The notes under the pieces were generated by a model. It was not told the DNA's origin. It saw nothing but the letters and a program-made list of their open reading frames with translations, and did no database searches. A stretch of 64,000 bases of DNA from Stackebrandtia endophytica (GTDB taxonomy: Bacteria > Actinomycetota > Actinomycetes > Mycobacteriales > Micromonosporaceae). Shown here piece after piece: positions 1-9,769 of this stretch. Each line of letters begins with the position of its first letter. Position 1 is the stretch's first letter. The position numbers and the translations under genes were made by a program. The stretch covers positions 1,922,001 through 1,986,000 of the forward strand of contig NZ_VFOW01000001.1 of NCBI RefSeq assembly GCF_006716355.1. Direction: 5' to 3'.

Positions 1-334
1 TTTCGCGGGTTGTCGGACCGGTGTTCTTCTTCGACGACGAAGCGATCTTCCACATCGCTCCATCGGGGTCACGAACAACGCCTCCGTACCCCCAGAAGCT
101 TTTCGCGACGGGTTTGACGGCGGTCGCTCCCGCAGCCAGCGCGGTGGACACGAGACTGTCCACGTCACCAGGCTGAGACACCACAAGAGACAAAGCGAAG
201 CCGCGAAAGCCGGTGGTCGCCGCTTGGGAGGCTGCAGCCCGGATTCGATCGTCGATGCCGAAAGCCGACCGATAGAACTCGATGGAAGCCGTCGGGTCGG
301 CCGATTGCAGGGTGATCGATTCGAGGAGATTCAT
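1..334 (-). CDS. VOC/glyoxalase-fold protein, C-terminus cut by window edge
   Basis: The reverse strand from an ATG at 334 opens with MNLLESITLQSADPTASIEF and runs off the left edge after about 111 codons, so the C-terminus is missing. The pattern of an N-terminal beta strand, 'ADP..SIEFYRSAFGI', and a later 'GGVVRDPDGAMWKIA' strand is typical of the vicinal oxygen chelate (glyoxalase/bleomycin resistance) fold, whose members are small metal-dependent lyases, dioxygenases or binding proteins. The substrate cannot be told. A second VOC gene lies just upstream on the same strand (29 nt between them), so the two are probably co-transcribed and may work as a pair. Confidence 0.7.
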   Translation of the reverse strand, partial: MNLLESITLQSADPTASIEFYRSAFGIDDRIRAAASQAATTGFRGFALSLVVSQPGDVDSLVSTALAAGATAVKPVAKSFWGYGGVVRDPDGAMWKIASSSKKNTGPTTRE

Positions 335-363
335 GGGTCTTCCGTTCTGGGTGATCGGTCGGT

Positions 364-723
364 TTAGGAGGCGTCTTGGATGAGTCCGAGCGAGTTTCCG
401 TCAAGGTCGATGACCACAGCGGTGAGGCGCCCGGCACCAACGTCACGGGCGGGTTGGCCGACCGTCGCGCCGGCGGCGGTCAACTCGGTGAGTTTGGCTT
501 CGATGTCGGCGACGTGCCAATAGGCGACCGGCGCAGTCATGCCGTCGGGCCCGCCGTCGGGCACCAGCCCGATGTGCTGGCCGGCGACGTCGAAGCCGAC
601 GTAGTATGGCGCGTCGACTTGCGGTTGAACGCCCAGCAGAGCGGTGTATACAGGCTTCGCCGTGGCCAGGTCCGACACCGGGTGGAGGATTGTCTTGACG
701 CCTTCAACGGAATTGCCGGTCAT
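364..723 (-). CDS. VOC family protein (glyoxalase-like)
   Basis: 119-aa protein. The start is placed at the ATG at 723 (MTGNSVEGVKTILHPVSDLA), because the longer upstream reading has no protein character and overlaps the divergent regulator. Features of a single VOC domain are visible: an N-terminal strand 'KTILHPVSDLATAKPVYTAL', a central 'PYYVGFDVAGQHIGLVP' strand and a C-terminal 'LTAVVIDLDGNSLGLIQ' strand ending with the usual D.DGN turn. Substrate unknown. It is divergent from the large LuxR-type ATPase regulator (135 nt between starts), which may control this gene and its downstream VOC neighbour. Confidence 0.8.
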   Translation of the reverse strand: MTGNSVEGVKTILHPVSDLATAKPVYTALLGVQPQVDAPYYVGFDVAGQHIGLVPDGGPDGMTAPVAYWHVADIEAKLTELTAAGATVGQPARDVGAGRLTAVVIDLDGNSLGLIQDAS

Positions 724-858
724 GTTCACTGTCGTCCTTCGTCGTGGTGGAATCTCGGGCTGTGTGGAAAGGATCGCCCGACAGCGACCAGGCCGCATCC
801 GTGGTGACCACGGAATCGACCACGTAACGGCACACGTAGAGATGACGGGAGAGTCCGA

Positions 859-3639
859 ATGGAGGTCTCGATTCGGGAGGCCGAAGTGCTGGGGCTGGTC
901 GGTGAACACCTCACCAACGCCGAGATAGCGGCTCGCCTCTACATCTCGGTACGCACTGTGGAAAGCCACGTCTCGTCACTGCTACGCAAACTGGAAGCAC
1001 CCGATCGCCGTTCACTGGCACGTTATGCCGCAAGCCTGGCCGGCCATTCCGAACAGACTTCGCCCGTCCTACCCACACCTCTGACCCCGTTCATAGGCCG
1101 GGCACGCGAAAGAGCCGAACTCGCCGACGCAATGAGAGCACACCGGCAGGTGACCGCCGTTGGCCCCGGCGGTGTGGGTAAGACCCGCCTGGCGATCGCA
1201 GTGGCCGCCGACATCGCGAGCGTCTACGCCGACGGAGTCTGGTTCGTCGACCTGGTCTCCACCACCGATCCCGGTATGGTGGCGGCGACGACGGCCGACT
1301 CGCTCGGCCTCGGGGAACAACCCGGCCGAGACATGGCCGGGTCGGTCCTGACCACTCTCCGCGATCGTCAAGCATTGCTGGTACTCGACAATTGCGAACA
1401 CGTCATCGACGGTGTGGCACCGTTTCTGGAACGGCTGTTGTCCAACTGTCCACGGATGACGGTGCTGGCTACCAGCCGAGCCCGGCTCATGGTGCCGTTC
1501 GAACGGGTCTATCAGGTTCCGTCCCTGTCGCTGGATCGTAACGAAGGCTCGGATGCGGTTGCGCTGTTCCTCAACCGTGCCGCCATGACCAAAACCCCAC
1601 TTGATACCGCCACTCACGACGCGATCACCATCCTTTGTGAACGATTGGACGGAATGGCGCTGGCGATCGAACTCGCGGCAGCACGAGTCTCCACGCTCGG
1701 GCTGGACGGTCTCACCGCCGCAATCGCCGATCCGCTGCGCATGCTGACCGGAGGATCACGCGCCAATGATCGACACCAGTCGATGCGCGCCACCCTGGAC
1801 TGGAGTCACGCGCTACTCGACCCGGCCGACCAGGTATTGCTTCGATCGGTCACGGTGTTCGCCGCACCGTTCACGGCGGAATCGGCCGCCGAGATCGCTG
1901 GGCTCGCGCCGGGCGTCACTCTCGACGGACTGGCTCGACTGGCCGAACAGAGCCTTCTCACCGTCACCATCACCGGTGATGCCACCCGCTACCGAGCATT
2001 GGAACCGATCCGGCAGTACGGAACCGAACAGCTGTCGGCTGCAGGCGAACTGGACGACACCCGTGCGCGACATCTGCGTTGGTGCCTGACCGCCGCCACC
2101 GCTCTACGGCCGAACCTGGCCGATTGGCGCGCTCATTTCGACGTCGTGGTTGACGACCTCCGAGCGGCACTGACGTGGGCGGCCTATCGACCAGAATGGC
2201 AAGCCGAGGCCCACGACTTGGCGACGCGGTTGGCGGAGCTGACGTTCTTTCGCGGACTCATCGGGGAATCCCAACGACGCTTCGAACAGGCCGCCGAGCT
2301 CGGCAAGGACAAGGCTGCGGCTGCGAAGCTGCTTCGGCATGCGGCGGCAGTCGCCGGGTGCCGGATGCACGGCGACGACATGTATCGACTTCACCGTGAG
2401 GTCGCCGCAGCAGCTCACCAACACGGTGACAGCGCCGGCGCAGCCCGTGACCTCGCCATCGCGGCCACCACCGCGCACCGGTTCTGGAGTCGGTTCACCA
2501 AACTTCCATCACATGCCGACACGATGGCTCTGGTCTCACAGGCGCGTGACCTCGCCGGTGACGAACCGATGGCACAAGCGTCGGTGGCGTTGGCCGAGTC
2601 CGGCGTGCTGTTCGACGCGTTCGGTGCCATCCAAGGACCGGTTGACAACGCGGTTGCAGAAACCTTGGCGGGTGCCCGCCGAGCCGTGGAACTGGCGCAA
2701 CGGACCGGTGATCCGCTGGCGGAGTCCGCCGCACTCGATGCCTTGACCGGTGCACTGAGCTGGAACGGCGATACCTTCGGTGCCGCTGACATGGCCAGGC
2801 GGCGTATCGAATTGCTGTCGGCTGTGCCCGACGGGCCCTCCAAGGCCCATGAGTTGATCGATGCGCTGGGTAATGCCAGTGAGGCGGCGCTGGGGGCGGG
2901 ACAACTCGCCGATGCCAGGCAATGGGCCCGAAAGCTGGCGGACCTCTCGCTTCTGGCAGAGGTGGGGCACCGCGCCACGAGCTGCCTGTTGGTCGCCGAT
3001 GCGATCGCCGGTGACGTCAACGGTGTGCTGGCCGGCGCCGAGCGATTCCTCGAAGGCTGGCAGCGCGCCGGCAGCCCGGCAAAGTCGGTGTTCAGCCCGG
3101 CGGTGACCAGTGTCGCAGCGATCCACAGCCTGCGTGGCGACGTTGAGGAGCAACGTCGCTGGACGGATATTCTCCATAGACTGGGCACTCCGTTGGAACA
3201 CCGCCACGGCTATGGAGCGGTGTTCGACTCGATTCATCACCTCCATTATGGTGAAAACGAGAAGGCCCTGGAACGGTTGCAACCCGAACCCGACACGGCG
3301 TGGAAGTGGGTCACCTGGATCTGGCACCACTGGTATGTCGCGTTTCGCGCTGAGGCAGCCGCGTTGTCGGCCGTATCGGTGGCCGGTGACATCGTCGTCG
3401 GGGCACGCTCCACGTTGGCTGGTAACCCCATCGCAGATGCCATAGTGGAACGTGCCGATGCGGTGCTTCACAGAGACAAGCCCCGTCTGCTGGCCACGGT
3501 GACCGCATTCGAGTCGGCAGGCTGCCGATACCAGGCAGCCAGAAGCCTGGTGCTGGCTGGTGGTGCCGAAGCCCGGCGAGGCCAGCAAATGTTGGCCAAC
3601 CTTGGTTTCGCCCCTATGAAAACCGGGACAACGGTCTAG
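859..3639 (+). CDS. Large LuxR-type ATPase transcriptional regulator (N-terminal HTH, NB-ARC-like ATPase, TPR-like C-terminus)
   Basis: 926-aa regulator. Residues about 3-60 form a LuxR-type helix-turn-helix ('REAEVLGLVGEHLTNAEIAA', 'SVRTVESHVSSLLRKLEA'). The HTH is at the N-terminus, unlike LAL/MalT regulators, which carry it at the C-terminus. A P-loop ATPase of AAA/NB-ARC type follows: Walker A GPGGVGKT near residue 103, Walker B-like LLVLDNCEH near 175, and 'ATSRARLMVPFE'. The rest is alpha-helical and TPR-like. Family members act as signal-responsive activators in the cytoplasm. The ATG is preceded by GGGAGAG at good spacing. It is divergent from two VOC genes, its likely targets. The 3' end abuts the 111-bp repeat array. 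Confidence 0.85.
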   Translation: MEVSIREAEVLGLVGEHLTNAEIAARLYISVRTVESHVSSLLRKLEAPDRRSLARYAASLAGHSEQTSPVLPTPLTPFIGRARERAELADAMRAHRQVTAVGPGGVGKTRLAIAVAADIASVYADGVWFVDLVSTTDPGMVAATTADSLGLGEQPGRDMAGSVLTTLRDRQALLVLDNCEHVIDGVAPFLERLLSNCPRMTVLATSRARLMVPFERVYQVPSLSLDRNEGSDAVALFLNRAAMTKTPLDTATHDAITILCERLDGMALAIELAAARVSTLGLDGLTAAIADPLRMLTGGSRANDRHQSMRATLDWSHALLDPADQVLLRSVTVFAAPFTAESAAEIAGLAPGVTLDGLARLAEQSLLTVTITGDATRYRALEPIRQYGTEQLSAAGELDDTRARHLRWCLTAATALRPNLADWRAHFDVVVDDLRAALTWAAYRPEWQAEAHDLATRLAELTFFRGLIGESQRRFEQAAELGKDKAAAAKLLRHAAAVAGCRMHGDDMYRLHREVAAAAHQHGDSAGAARDLAIAATTAHRFWSRFTKLPSHADTMALVSQARDLAGDEPMAQASVALAESGVLFDAFGAIQGPVDNAVAETLAGARRAVELAQRTGDPLAESAALDALTGALSWNGDTFGAADMARRRIELLSAVPDGPSKAHELIDALGNASEAALGAGQLADARQWARKLADLSLLAEVGHRATSCLLVADAIAGDVNGVLAGAERFLEGWQRAGSPAKSVFSPAVTSVAAIHSLRGDVEEQRRWTDILHRLGTPLEHRHGYGAVFDSIHHLHYGENEKALERLQPEPDTAWKWVTWIWHHWYVAFRAEAAALSAVSVAGDIVVGARSTLAGNPIADAIVERADAVLHRDKPRLLATVTAFESAGCRYQAARSLVLAGGAEARRGQQMLANLGFAPMKTGTTV

Positions 3640-3654
3640 GCTCACCGCAACCGC

Positions 3655-4159
3655 GTTGCCGCCAGACACCTACCCAGTCCTACCCAGGATTTGCGCCGCC
3701 CAGGTGCGCCCCTGCCGAAGGCAGGCCAAAAAAGCAGAGCGCAAGACGTGGACCGGCGCCGCCTACGGTCTTGGTAGGCAAGCCGGGCCACGACGCCGCC
3801 AGACACCTGCCCGGGCCAATCCCGGATTCGCGCCGTCCAGGTGCGCGTATGGCAAGACGTGGACCGGCGCCGCCTACGGTCTTGGTAGGCAAGCCGGGCC
3901 ACGACGCCGCCAGACACCTGCCCGGGCCAATCCCGGATTCGCGCCGTCCAGGTGCGCGTATGGCAAGACGTGGACCGGCGCCGCCTACGGTCTTGGTAGG
4001 CAAGCCGGGCCACGACGCCGCCAGACACCTGCCCGGGCCAATCCCGGATTCGCGCCGTCCAGGTGCGCGTATGGCAAGACGTGGACCGGCGCCGCCTACG
4101 GTCTTGGTAGGCAAGCCGGGCCACGACGCCGCCAGACACGTGCCTGGACGGCGCGAATC
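3655..4159. repeat. 111-bp tandem repeat array (one degenerate half unit, three perfect units, one partial) closed by an inverted 17-mer
   Basis: Three full 111-nt units begin at 3741, 3852 and 3963 with GCAAGACGTGGACCGG and look identical by eye. A partial unit runs from 4074 to 4139. A diverged half unit lies at 3655-3712, separated by a short spacer containing the hairpin CCTGCC-GAA-GGCAGG. At 4143-4159 the sequence is the exact reverse complement (17 nt) of 4047-4063 in the third unit, and it runs into the eccD stop codon (4158-4160). The array fills the gap between the convergent LuxR-type gene and eccD. Because 111 is a multiple of 3, it keeps several frames open, but the repetitive peptides have no recognisable domain and no convincing ribosome binding site, so no gene is called. 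Function unknown. Confidence 0.9.
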
Positions 4160-5555
4160 AGCCGTTGACGGTGCGGACCCACCAATAGGCGTTCCATACC
4201 CACAGGGTCAAGGGCACTACCGCTATGAACAGGATGACTTCGAAGATGTCGACCATGCGGCCCCAGATCGGGGAGATTCGTTTTCCGGCTATGCCTAGGA
4301 CGTAGCTGATGGCGACGATTGCCAGCAGTACCAGGACTACCGTCGTGTCGATGAATCGGTCATCTGCGTCGGCGAAGACCCATATGGACAGTGACAGGGA
4401 GACCAGTCCCAAAGTTCCCGCCAGGAGGAAGGGCAGGCGTTGGCGGATGGTTAGGAAGACGCGGGCGCGCATGAGGGTCACGACGGTGAGCAACGCCGCC
4501 AGCATCGTGGCCGGGAAGCTGCCGTGCAGGGCTAGGAAGGCGGAGCAGACACCGGCCACTGTCGCTGCGGCGGCGAGCATGCCGGTGAGGTGTTGGTCGG
4601 CGCGTTCGCTGCGGCGCAGTGCGAGTTCGCTGTCGACTTTCAATGTGTCGGAGCGAAGTTGTTGCGGCGAGCGGGGAATGGTGGGCATGGGGAGTCGGGC
4701 GACTCGGAAGGCCAACATCGGCATTGCCGGGATGAGTCCCAGGTAGACCGCTGATACGACGGCGCCGGCTTCGGCGGCGTTGGCTCCGACGTAGGTGCAC
4801 AGCGCGGATGCGGCGACGAGTCCGGCGGCGGCGACGGCCATCGATTGGAAGATGGGCGCCGAGTGGGGTACCCCGATGCCGGCGATCACGGCGAACAGTG
4901 CGGCTGCGGCTGCGGCGACCATGAGGCGTGGTGCGTTGATGTCGCCGATTGAGGCGAGTTCTCCGAGTGTGAGGCTGCCTCCGACGAACCCGAAGACCGC
5001 GGCGAACAACCCGACGACGGTGGCTTCTCGTACTTGTCCGAGGGCTCGGGCGAACACGAATGCGCCGCACAGCAGGGCAAGGCCGAGACCGAATGAGGTC
5101 CACATCGCGGGGGTGGTGCCGGTGAACAGGATCGCGGTGGCGGCTCCGACGAGGCCGAGACCTCCGATGACCATGCCGAACAGTTTGCTGGTTTCGGTGG
5201 TCCATTTGCCGATGCGGTCGCCGCTGGCGGTGGCCATGGCGTCGATGACGTCGTCGAAGACGGCTTCGGGCCCGGCGTGACTGATCGGGGTGAAGAAGAG
5301 TTCTTCACCGTCCATGATGTTGTGTTGGGCGGGGGTGAGGTTGGGGTCTAGGGGGGCTCCGCCGAGTCGGCTCAACACCCATCCGCCCGATCCGGCTCCG
5401 TCTTCGACCACGTCTTCGCCGCCGGGTCCGTCGGCGGCGTGTTGCAGGAGGTCGGATTGGAGTTCGCACAGCCGCACGTGATCGGGCAGCGCGACATCCA
5501 TTCTGGTGTTGGGAGCCACGACGGTGACCCGGCACAACCGGTCGGCGACGGTCAT
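4158..5555 (-). CDS. eccD: Type VII secretion integral membrane protein EccD
   Basis: 465 aa. The N-terminal about 100 residues ('CRVTVVAPNTRMDVALPDHV', 'LDPNLTPAQHNIMDGEELFF') are the ubiquitin-like YukD-type domain. The rest is a series of about 11 hydrophobic segments from 'LFGMVIGGLGLVGAATAILF' to the C-terminal 'VILFIAVVPLTLWVW'. This is the standard EccD layout and length. EccD forms the central pore-like part of the ESX inner-membrane complex. It is divergent from eccC (121 nt between starts), so the two may share a control region. Its stop codon overlaps the inverted 17-mer that ends the 111-bp array. eccB and eccE are not seen in this window. Confidence 0.93.
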   Translation of the reverse strand: MTVADRLCRVTVVAPNTRMDVALPDHVRLCELQSDLLQHAADGPGGEDVVEDGAGSGGWVLSRLGGAPLDPNLTPAQHNIMDGEELFFTPISHAGPEAVFDDVIDAMATASGDRIGKWTTETSKLFGMVIGGLGLVGAATAILFTGTTPAMWTSFGLGLALLCGAFVFARALGQVREATVVGLFAAVFGFVGGSLTLGELASIGDINAPRLMVAAAAAALFAVIAGIGVPHSAPIFQSMAVAAAGLVAASALCTYVGANAAEAGAVVSAVYLGLIPAMPMLAFRVARLPMPTIPRSPQQLRSDTLKVDSELALRRSERADQHLTGMLAAAATVAGVCSAFLALHGSFPATMLAALLTVVTLMRARVFLTIRQRLPFLLAGTLGLVSLSLSIWVFADADDRFIDTTVVLVLLAIVAISYVLGIAGKRISPIWGRMVDIFEVILFIAVVPLTLWVWNAYWWVRTVNG

Positions 5556-5676
5556 GGGTTGAACCTCCCGAGGGGGTCGCTACAGCGAGGAATTCAAATA
5601 ATTGCGCTCTGGTCAATCTAATACCAAATCGTCTTGCATATGATGCAGCGGTCGGCCCTCACCCAAGGACGTCATC

Positions 5677-8600
5677 ATGAGCAGGATCGTTTACACCCGG
5701 CCACCCCGCCGCAAGGGCCCCACGATGCCCAGCGGTGATCTACTACTGGAACCACCCCCTGACCTGCCGGTACCGGCACAACGAAGCATGGGCCAGATGC
5801 TCATGATGCTGCCCATGTTGGCCATGGTCGCCGCCATGGTCTTCATGTACATGGGTCGCGGCGGCGGCGTCATGATGATGGTCGTCGGTGGCCTGTTCGG
5901 TGTGGCGATGGTCGGCATGTTCCTGGGCATGTTCCTCACCTCCGGTGGTGACCAGAAGGGCGAGCAGACGATCGCCCGACGCGACTACATGCGTTATCTG
6001 TCGCAGATTCGCCGCCAGGTGCGGCGCGCTGCGGGTCAGCAGCGTTCGGCCATGCAGTGGCGGCACCCGGCACCCTCGACACTGTGGAGTCTGATCGGTT
6101 CGACCCGGCTGTGGGAGCGGCGCTACACCGACCGTGATTTCGGCGAGATTCGAGTCGCGGTGGGCAAGCAACGGCTGGCCGTCAAGATGATCACGCCCGA
6201 GACCAAGCCGGTCGAGGACCTGGAACCCATGAGCGCGTTGGCATTGCGACGGTTCGTGCGGGCTCACTCGAATCTGCCGAGCATGCCGATGGCGTTGCAG
6301 CTTCGCGGCTTCCGTCGGCTGGTCTACACCGGCGACGACGACGCCAACCGCGCGTTGGTCCGGTCGATGTTGTGCCAGGCCGCGGCGTTCCACTCTCCCG
6401 ATGACCTGTTGATCGCCGTGGTGGCCGCCGATCACACGCTGGAGCACTGGGAGTGGGCCAAGTGGTTGCCACATTGCGCGATCGAGCGGCACACCGACGC
6501 CCTGGGGCCGCGGCGATTGATCGTGACGGTGATGACGGAGCTCGAGGAGTTGTTGTCGGACGAGCTGATGAAGCGGTCCCGCAACATCGATGAGCAGGGC
6601 ATGTTCAACGACCGTCCACATGTTCTGGTCGTGGTGGACGGCGGTGAGGTCGACGCGGACTGCGACCTGGCGGGTTCGGGCCTGTCGGGTGTGACGGTGC
6701 TGGACCTGTCGGGTCAGGTGCCGCGTTATCCGCGGGAGTGGCTGTTGCAGATGGAGACCGATCCGTCGCAGGAGAGCCTCACGATGACGTTGTCGGGCAA
6801 ACGTTCCCCGTTGGGTGCGCCGGATGCGTTGAGTGAGCCGCAGGCGGCCGCGTTCGCGCGTCGCCTGGCTCGATACCACCCGGCGACGGTGACCAGCGCC
6901 AGCGAACCGATGGCGGTGTCGGCGGAGTTGCCGGACCTGTTGGGCATCGGCGATGTGGCGCAGTTCAACGCGCACGACGTGTGGCGGCCGAATCGGCCCA
7001 CCGCCGACAAGTTGAGCATTCCGCTGGGCTTGGACCCGCAGGGCAGCAAGATCATCCTGGACATCAAGGAGTCGGCGCAGGGCGGTATGGGCCCGCACGG
7101 TCTCATCATCGGTGCGACCGGTTCCGGTAAGTCGGAACTGTTGCGCACCATCGTGACCGGCTTGGCGGTGACACACTCCTCGGAGGAACTGAACTTCGTC
7201 CTGGTCGACTTCAAGGGTGGTGCCACGTTCGCGACGTTGGATCGTCTGCCGCATACCTCCGCGGTCATCACGAACCTTGAGGACGAACTGCACCTGGTCG
7301 ACCGGATGGCCGACGCGATCAGTGGTGAGTTGACACGGCGTCAGGAGCTGTTGCGCGCGGCCGGAAACTTCGTGTCGCAACGTGACTACGAGAAGGCCCG
7401 TCGCACGGGTGCGGAACATCTGGCACCGTTGCCGAGCCTGCTGGTCATCTGTGACGAGTTCTCGGAGTTGTTGAGCGCGCAGCCGGAGTTCATCGAGTTG
7501 TTCGTCATGATCGGTCGGTTGGGCCGGTCGCTGGGGGTTCACCTGCTGTTGGCGAGTCAGCGCTTGGAGGAGGGGAAGCTTCGCGGGCTGGACACGCACC
7601 TGTCGTACCGGGTGGGTCTGCGTACGTTCTCCGCGATGGAGAGCCGGGTGGTTCTCGGTGTTTCCGATGCGTACGAACTGCCCAACTCCCCCGGCCACGG
7701 GTATCTGAAGATCGACACGCAGACGATGCTGCGGTTTCGCAGCGCCTACGTGTCGGGTCCGTATCGACAGCGGACCTCGGGACCGGACACGGGTTATCAA
7801 CGCAGTCGGATGGTGCCGTTCCATGCCTCGTACGCACCGCTGCCGGTGGCGCCGAAGGCGCCCGAGAAGCCTTCGGCGGAGGCGGAGAACCTCGACGACA
7901 TCAACAACTCGCTCATGGCGGTGTTGACGCGTCGCCTGGAGGACCAGGGTCCGCCGGCTCACCAGGTGTGGTTGCCGCCGTTGGACGAGTCGCCGGCATT
8001 GTCCATGTTGTACCCACCGTTGCGGGATCTCGGTGAGGGCCTTCGTCCCGCCGGCTTCGACGGCCCGGGCAAGTTGGTCGTGCGCGCCGGAATCGTCGAC
8101 AAGCCTTATGAGCAGCGCCGCGACTCGTTGGAACTGGACCTGTCGGGCGCGGGTGGAAACGTGTTGACGGTGGGCAGCACCCAGTCGGGCAAGAGCACCA
8201 CGTTGCGAACGATCATGTGTTCGCTGGCGTTGACGCACACTCCCGCCGAGGTGCAGATGTACTGCCTGGACTTCGGTGGCGGAAGCCTGCGCGCGTTGGC
8301 CGGACTGCCTCATGTGGGCAGTGTGGTGGGCCGCAAGCAGGTCGACGAGGTGCGTCGCACCATCGCCGAGATGTCCACCCTGTTGGATGACCGGGAAGCG
8401 GCCTTCGCCGCGGCCGGTATCGACAACATGGCCAGCTACCGGCGTCGCAAGGCGGCCGGCGACTTCCCCGAAGACCCGTTCGGTGACGTGTTCCTGGTGA
8501 TCGACGGCTGGCCGACGATCCGCAACGACTTCGAAGATCTTGAGGATGACATCCAGGTCATCGCTCAGCGTGGTCTGGCGTTCGGCGTGCACATGATGAT

Positions 8601-9633
8601 CGCCACCAACCGGTGGACGGACATGCGCGCGGCGCTGCGCGACCTCATGGGTACCCGGTTGGAGTTGCGTCTGGGTGATCCGTCCGAGTCAGAGGTCAAT
8701 CGGCGCGCGGCCAGGAACGTCCCGGAGCGCGCGCCGGGCCGCGGTATCTCTCCCGATGGCATGCAGATGTTGATCAGTCTGCCGCGGTTGGACGGCCGGT
8801 CGACGGTGGAGGACTTGACCGACGGGGTGACCGATCTGGTGCGTCGGGTCGGCGCGGCGTGGCCTCGCGAGGGGGCACCGAAGGTACGGCTGCTGCCGGC
8901 GACGGTTCAGTTGTCGGAGATCGTTCCGCAGCCGAACTCCACCGTGATCCCCATCGGGCTCAACGAGAGCCAGCTGGCGCCGGTGGGAATCGACTTCAGC
9001 GCCGAGCCGCACTTCCTGGCGTTCGGTGACGTCGAGTCGGGTAAGTCGAACCTGTTGCGCACCATCGCCCGGCAGATCGCCACCCGGTACAAGCCGGAGG
9101 AAGCGCGCCTGCTGATCGTGGACTACCGCCGCAGCCTGTTGGGTGAGATCCCGGAGTCGCATCTGGCCGGTTACGCCGCCGGAGCCAATGACGGACGCAA
9201 ACTGCTGCGCGACGCCGACGAGGCCATCCGGACCCGGTTGCCCGGGCCGGACGTCACCCCCGAGCAGTTGCGGGCCCGCAGTTGGTGGAAGGGACCGGAT
9301 CTGTTCATCATCGTCGACGATTACGACATCGTCGCGGGTGGTTCGGTCAATCCGGTCAACGAGATCCTGGATCTGTTGGCGCAGGCGCGAGACGTCGGTC
9401 TGCACTTGATCCTGACTCGCCGCATGGGTGGCGCGTCCCGCGCGATGTATGAGCCGGTGGTACAGCGACTGCGCGAGTTGCAGTCCCCTGGCCTGCTCAT
9501 GTCGGGCAACAAGGAGGAGGGCCTGCTGCTGGGCGACGTTCGCGCGACCCCGCGGCCGCCCGGCCGCGGAATGCTGGTGCGTCGCGGCGGCAACGAGCTG
9601 GTTCAGACCGCCTGGTCGCCGCTGGTCACCTGA
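5677..9633 (+). CDS. eccC: Type VII secretion FtsK/SpoIIIE ATPase EccC (fused EccCa-EccCb)
   Basis: 1318 aa, full length for a fused EccC. The start at 5677 has an AAGGA ribosome site and gives the typical N-terminus 'MSRIVYTRPPRRKGP'. Two adjacent membrane segments lie at about residues 45-90. Three FtsK-like ATPase domains follow, with Walker A motifs GATGSGKS (479-486), GSTQSGKS (833-840) and GDVESGKS (1117-1124), and Walker B stretches 'LLVICDEFSELL', 'VFLVIDGWP' and 'LFIIVDDYD'. EccC is the motor that recognises WXG100 substrates by their C-terminal signal and drives secretion. The two WXG100 genes lie directly downstream, after a terminator-like hairpin and a separate promoter. Confidence 0.96.
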   Translation: MSRIVYTRPPRRKGPTMPSGDLLLEPPPDLPVPAQRSMGQMLMMLPMLAMVAAMVFMYMGRGGGVMMMVVGGLFGVAMVGMFLGMFLTSGGDQKGEQTIARRDYMRYLSQIRRQVRRAAGQQRSAMQWRHPAPSTLWSLIGSTRLWERRYTDRDFGEIRVAVGKQRLAVKMITPETKPVEDLEPMSALALRRFVRAHSNLPSMPMALQLRGFRRLVYTGDDDANRALVRSMLCQAAAFHSPDDLLIAVVAADHTLEHWEWAKWLPHCAIERHTDALGPRRLIVTVMTELEELLSDELMKRSRNIDEQGMFNDRPHVLVVVDGGEVDADCDLAGSGLSGVTVLDLSGQVPRYPREWLLQMETDPSQESLTMTLSGKRSPLGAPDALSEPQAAAFARRLARYHPATVTSASEPMAVSAELPDLLGIGDVAQFNAHDVWRPNRPTADKLSIPLGLDPQGSKIILDIKESAQGGMGPHGLIIGATGSGKSELLRTIVTGLAVTHSSEELNFVLVDFKGGATFATLDRLPHTSAVITNLEDELHLVDRMADAISGELTRRQELLRAAGNFVSQRDYEKARRTGAEHLAPLPSLLVICDEFSELLSAQPEFIELFVMIGRLGRSLGVHLLLASQRLEEGKLRGLDTHLSYRVGLRTFSAMESRVVLGVSDAYELPNSPGHGYLKIDTQTMLRFRSAYVSGPYRQRTSGPDTGYQRSRMVPFHASYAPLPVAPKAPEKPSAEAENLDDINNSLMAVLTRRLEDQGPPAHQVWLPPLDESPALSMLYPPLRDLGEGLRPAGFDGPGKLVVRAGIVDKPYEQRRDSLELDLSGAGGNVLTVGSTQSGKSTTLRTIMCSLALTHTPAEVQMYCLDFGGGSLRALAGLPHVGSVVGRKQVDEVRRTIAEMSTLLDDREAAFAAAGIDNMASYRRRKAAGDFPEDPFGDVFLVIDGWPTIRNDFEDLEDDIQVIAQRGLAFGVHMMIATNRWTDMRAALRDLMGTRLELRLGDPSESEVNRRAARNVPERAPGRGISPDGMQMLISLPRLDGRSTVEDLTDGVTDLVRRVGAAWPREGAPKVRLLPATVQLSEIVPQPNSTVIPIGLNESQLAPVGIDFSAEPHFLAFGDVESGKSNLLRTIARQIATRYKPEEARLLIVDYRRSLLGEIPESHLAGYAAGANDGRKLLRDADEAIRTRLPGPDVTPEQLRARSWWKGPDLFIIVDDYDIVAGGSVNPVNEILDLLAQARDVGLHLILTRRMGGASRAMYEPVVQRLRELQSPGLLMSGNKEEGLLLGDVRATPRPPGRGMLVRRGGNELVQTAWSPLVT

Positions 9634-9672
9634 GGATCTGCGAGGGCTTCCGGCGATAGAGAACTACTGCGG

Positions 9673-9712
9673 GCGTCTGATGGTCGGCGGGATTGTCGCC
9701 TCCATCAGACGC
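9673..9712 (+). terminator. Hairpin downstream of eccC
   Basis: An 11-bp perfect stem, GCGTCTGATGG (9673-9683) with CCATCAGACGC (9702-9712), encloses an 18-nt loop and lies 40 nt after the eccC stop codon. There is no long T-run after it, which is common for high-GC actinobacteria. It separates eccC from the WXG100 transcription unit. Confidence 0.6.
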
Positions 9713-9769
9713 TTCCCCGCTCCCGACAAGCGGAACCTCTAATCCGCCAAAGATTCCCGGACGAGGCTA

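Noticed and set aside
3711-3733. Hairpin CCTGCC-GAA-GGCAGG followed by an A-run as an intrinsic terminator
   Set aside because: For the plus strand the run is A, not T; for the minus strand the T-run would come before the stem. It fits neither direction well.
3642-4298. Several long open frames across the 111-bp array that would code for proteins with 37-residue repeats
   Set aside because: The open frames follow from the repeat length being a multiple of three and from high GC; they occur in several frames on both strands and lack ribosome sites or known domains.
5743-8592. 949-codon minus-strand open frame within eccC
   Set aside because: It is entirely antisense to the highly conserved eccC; its composition (His, Arg and Gln-rich) is typical of a shadow frame.
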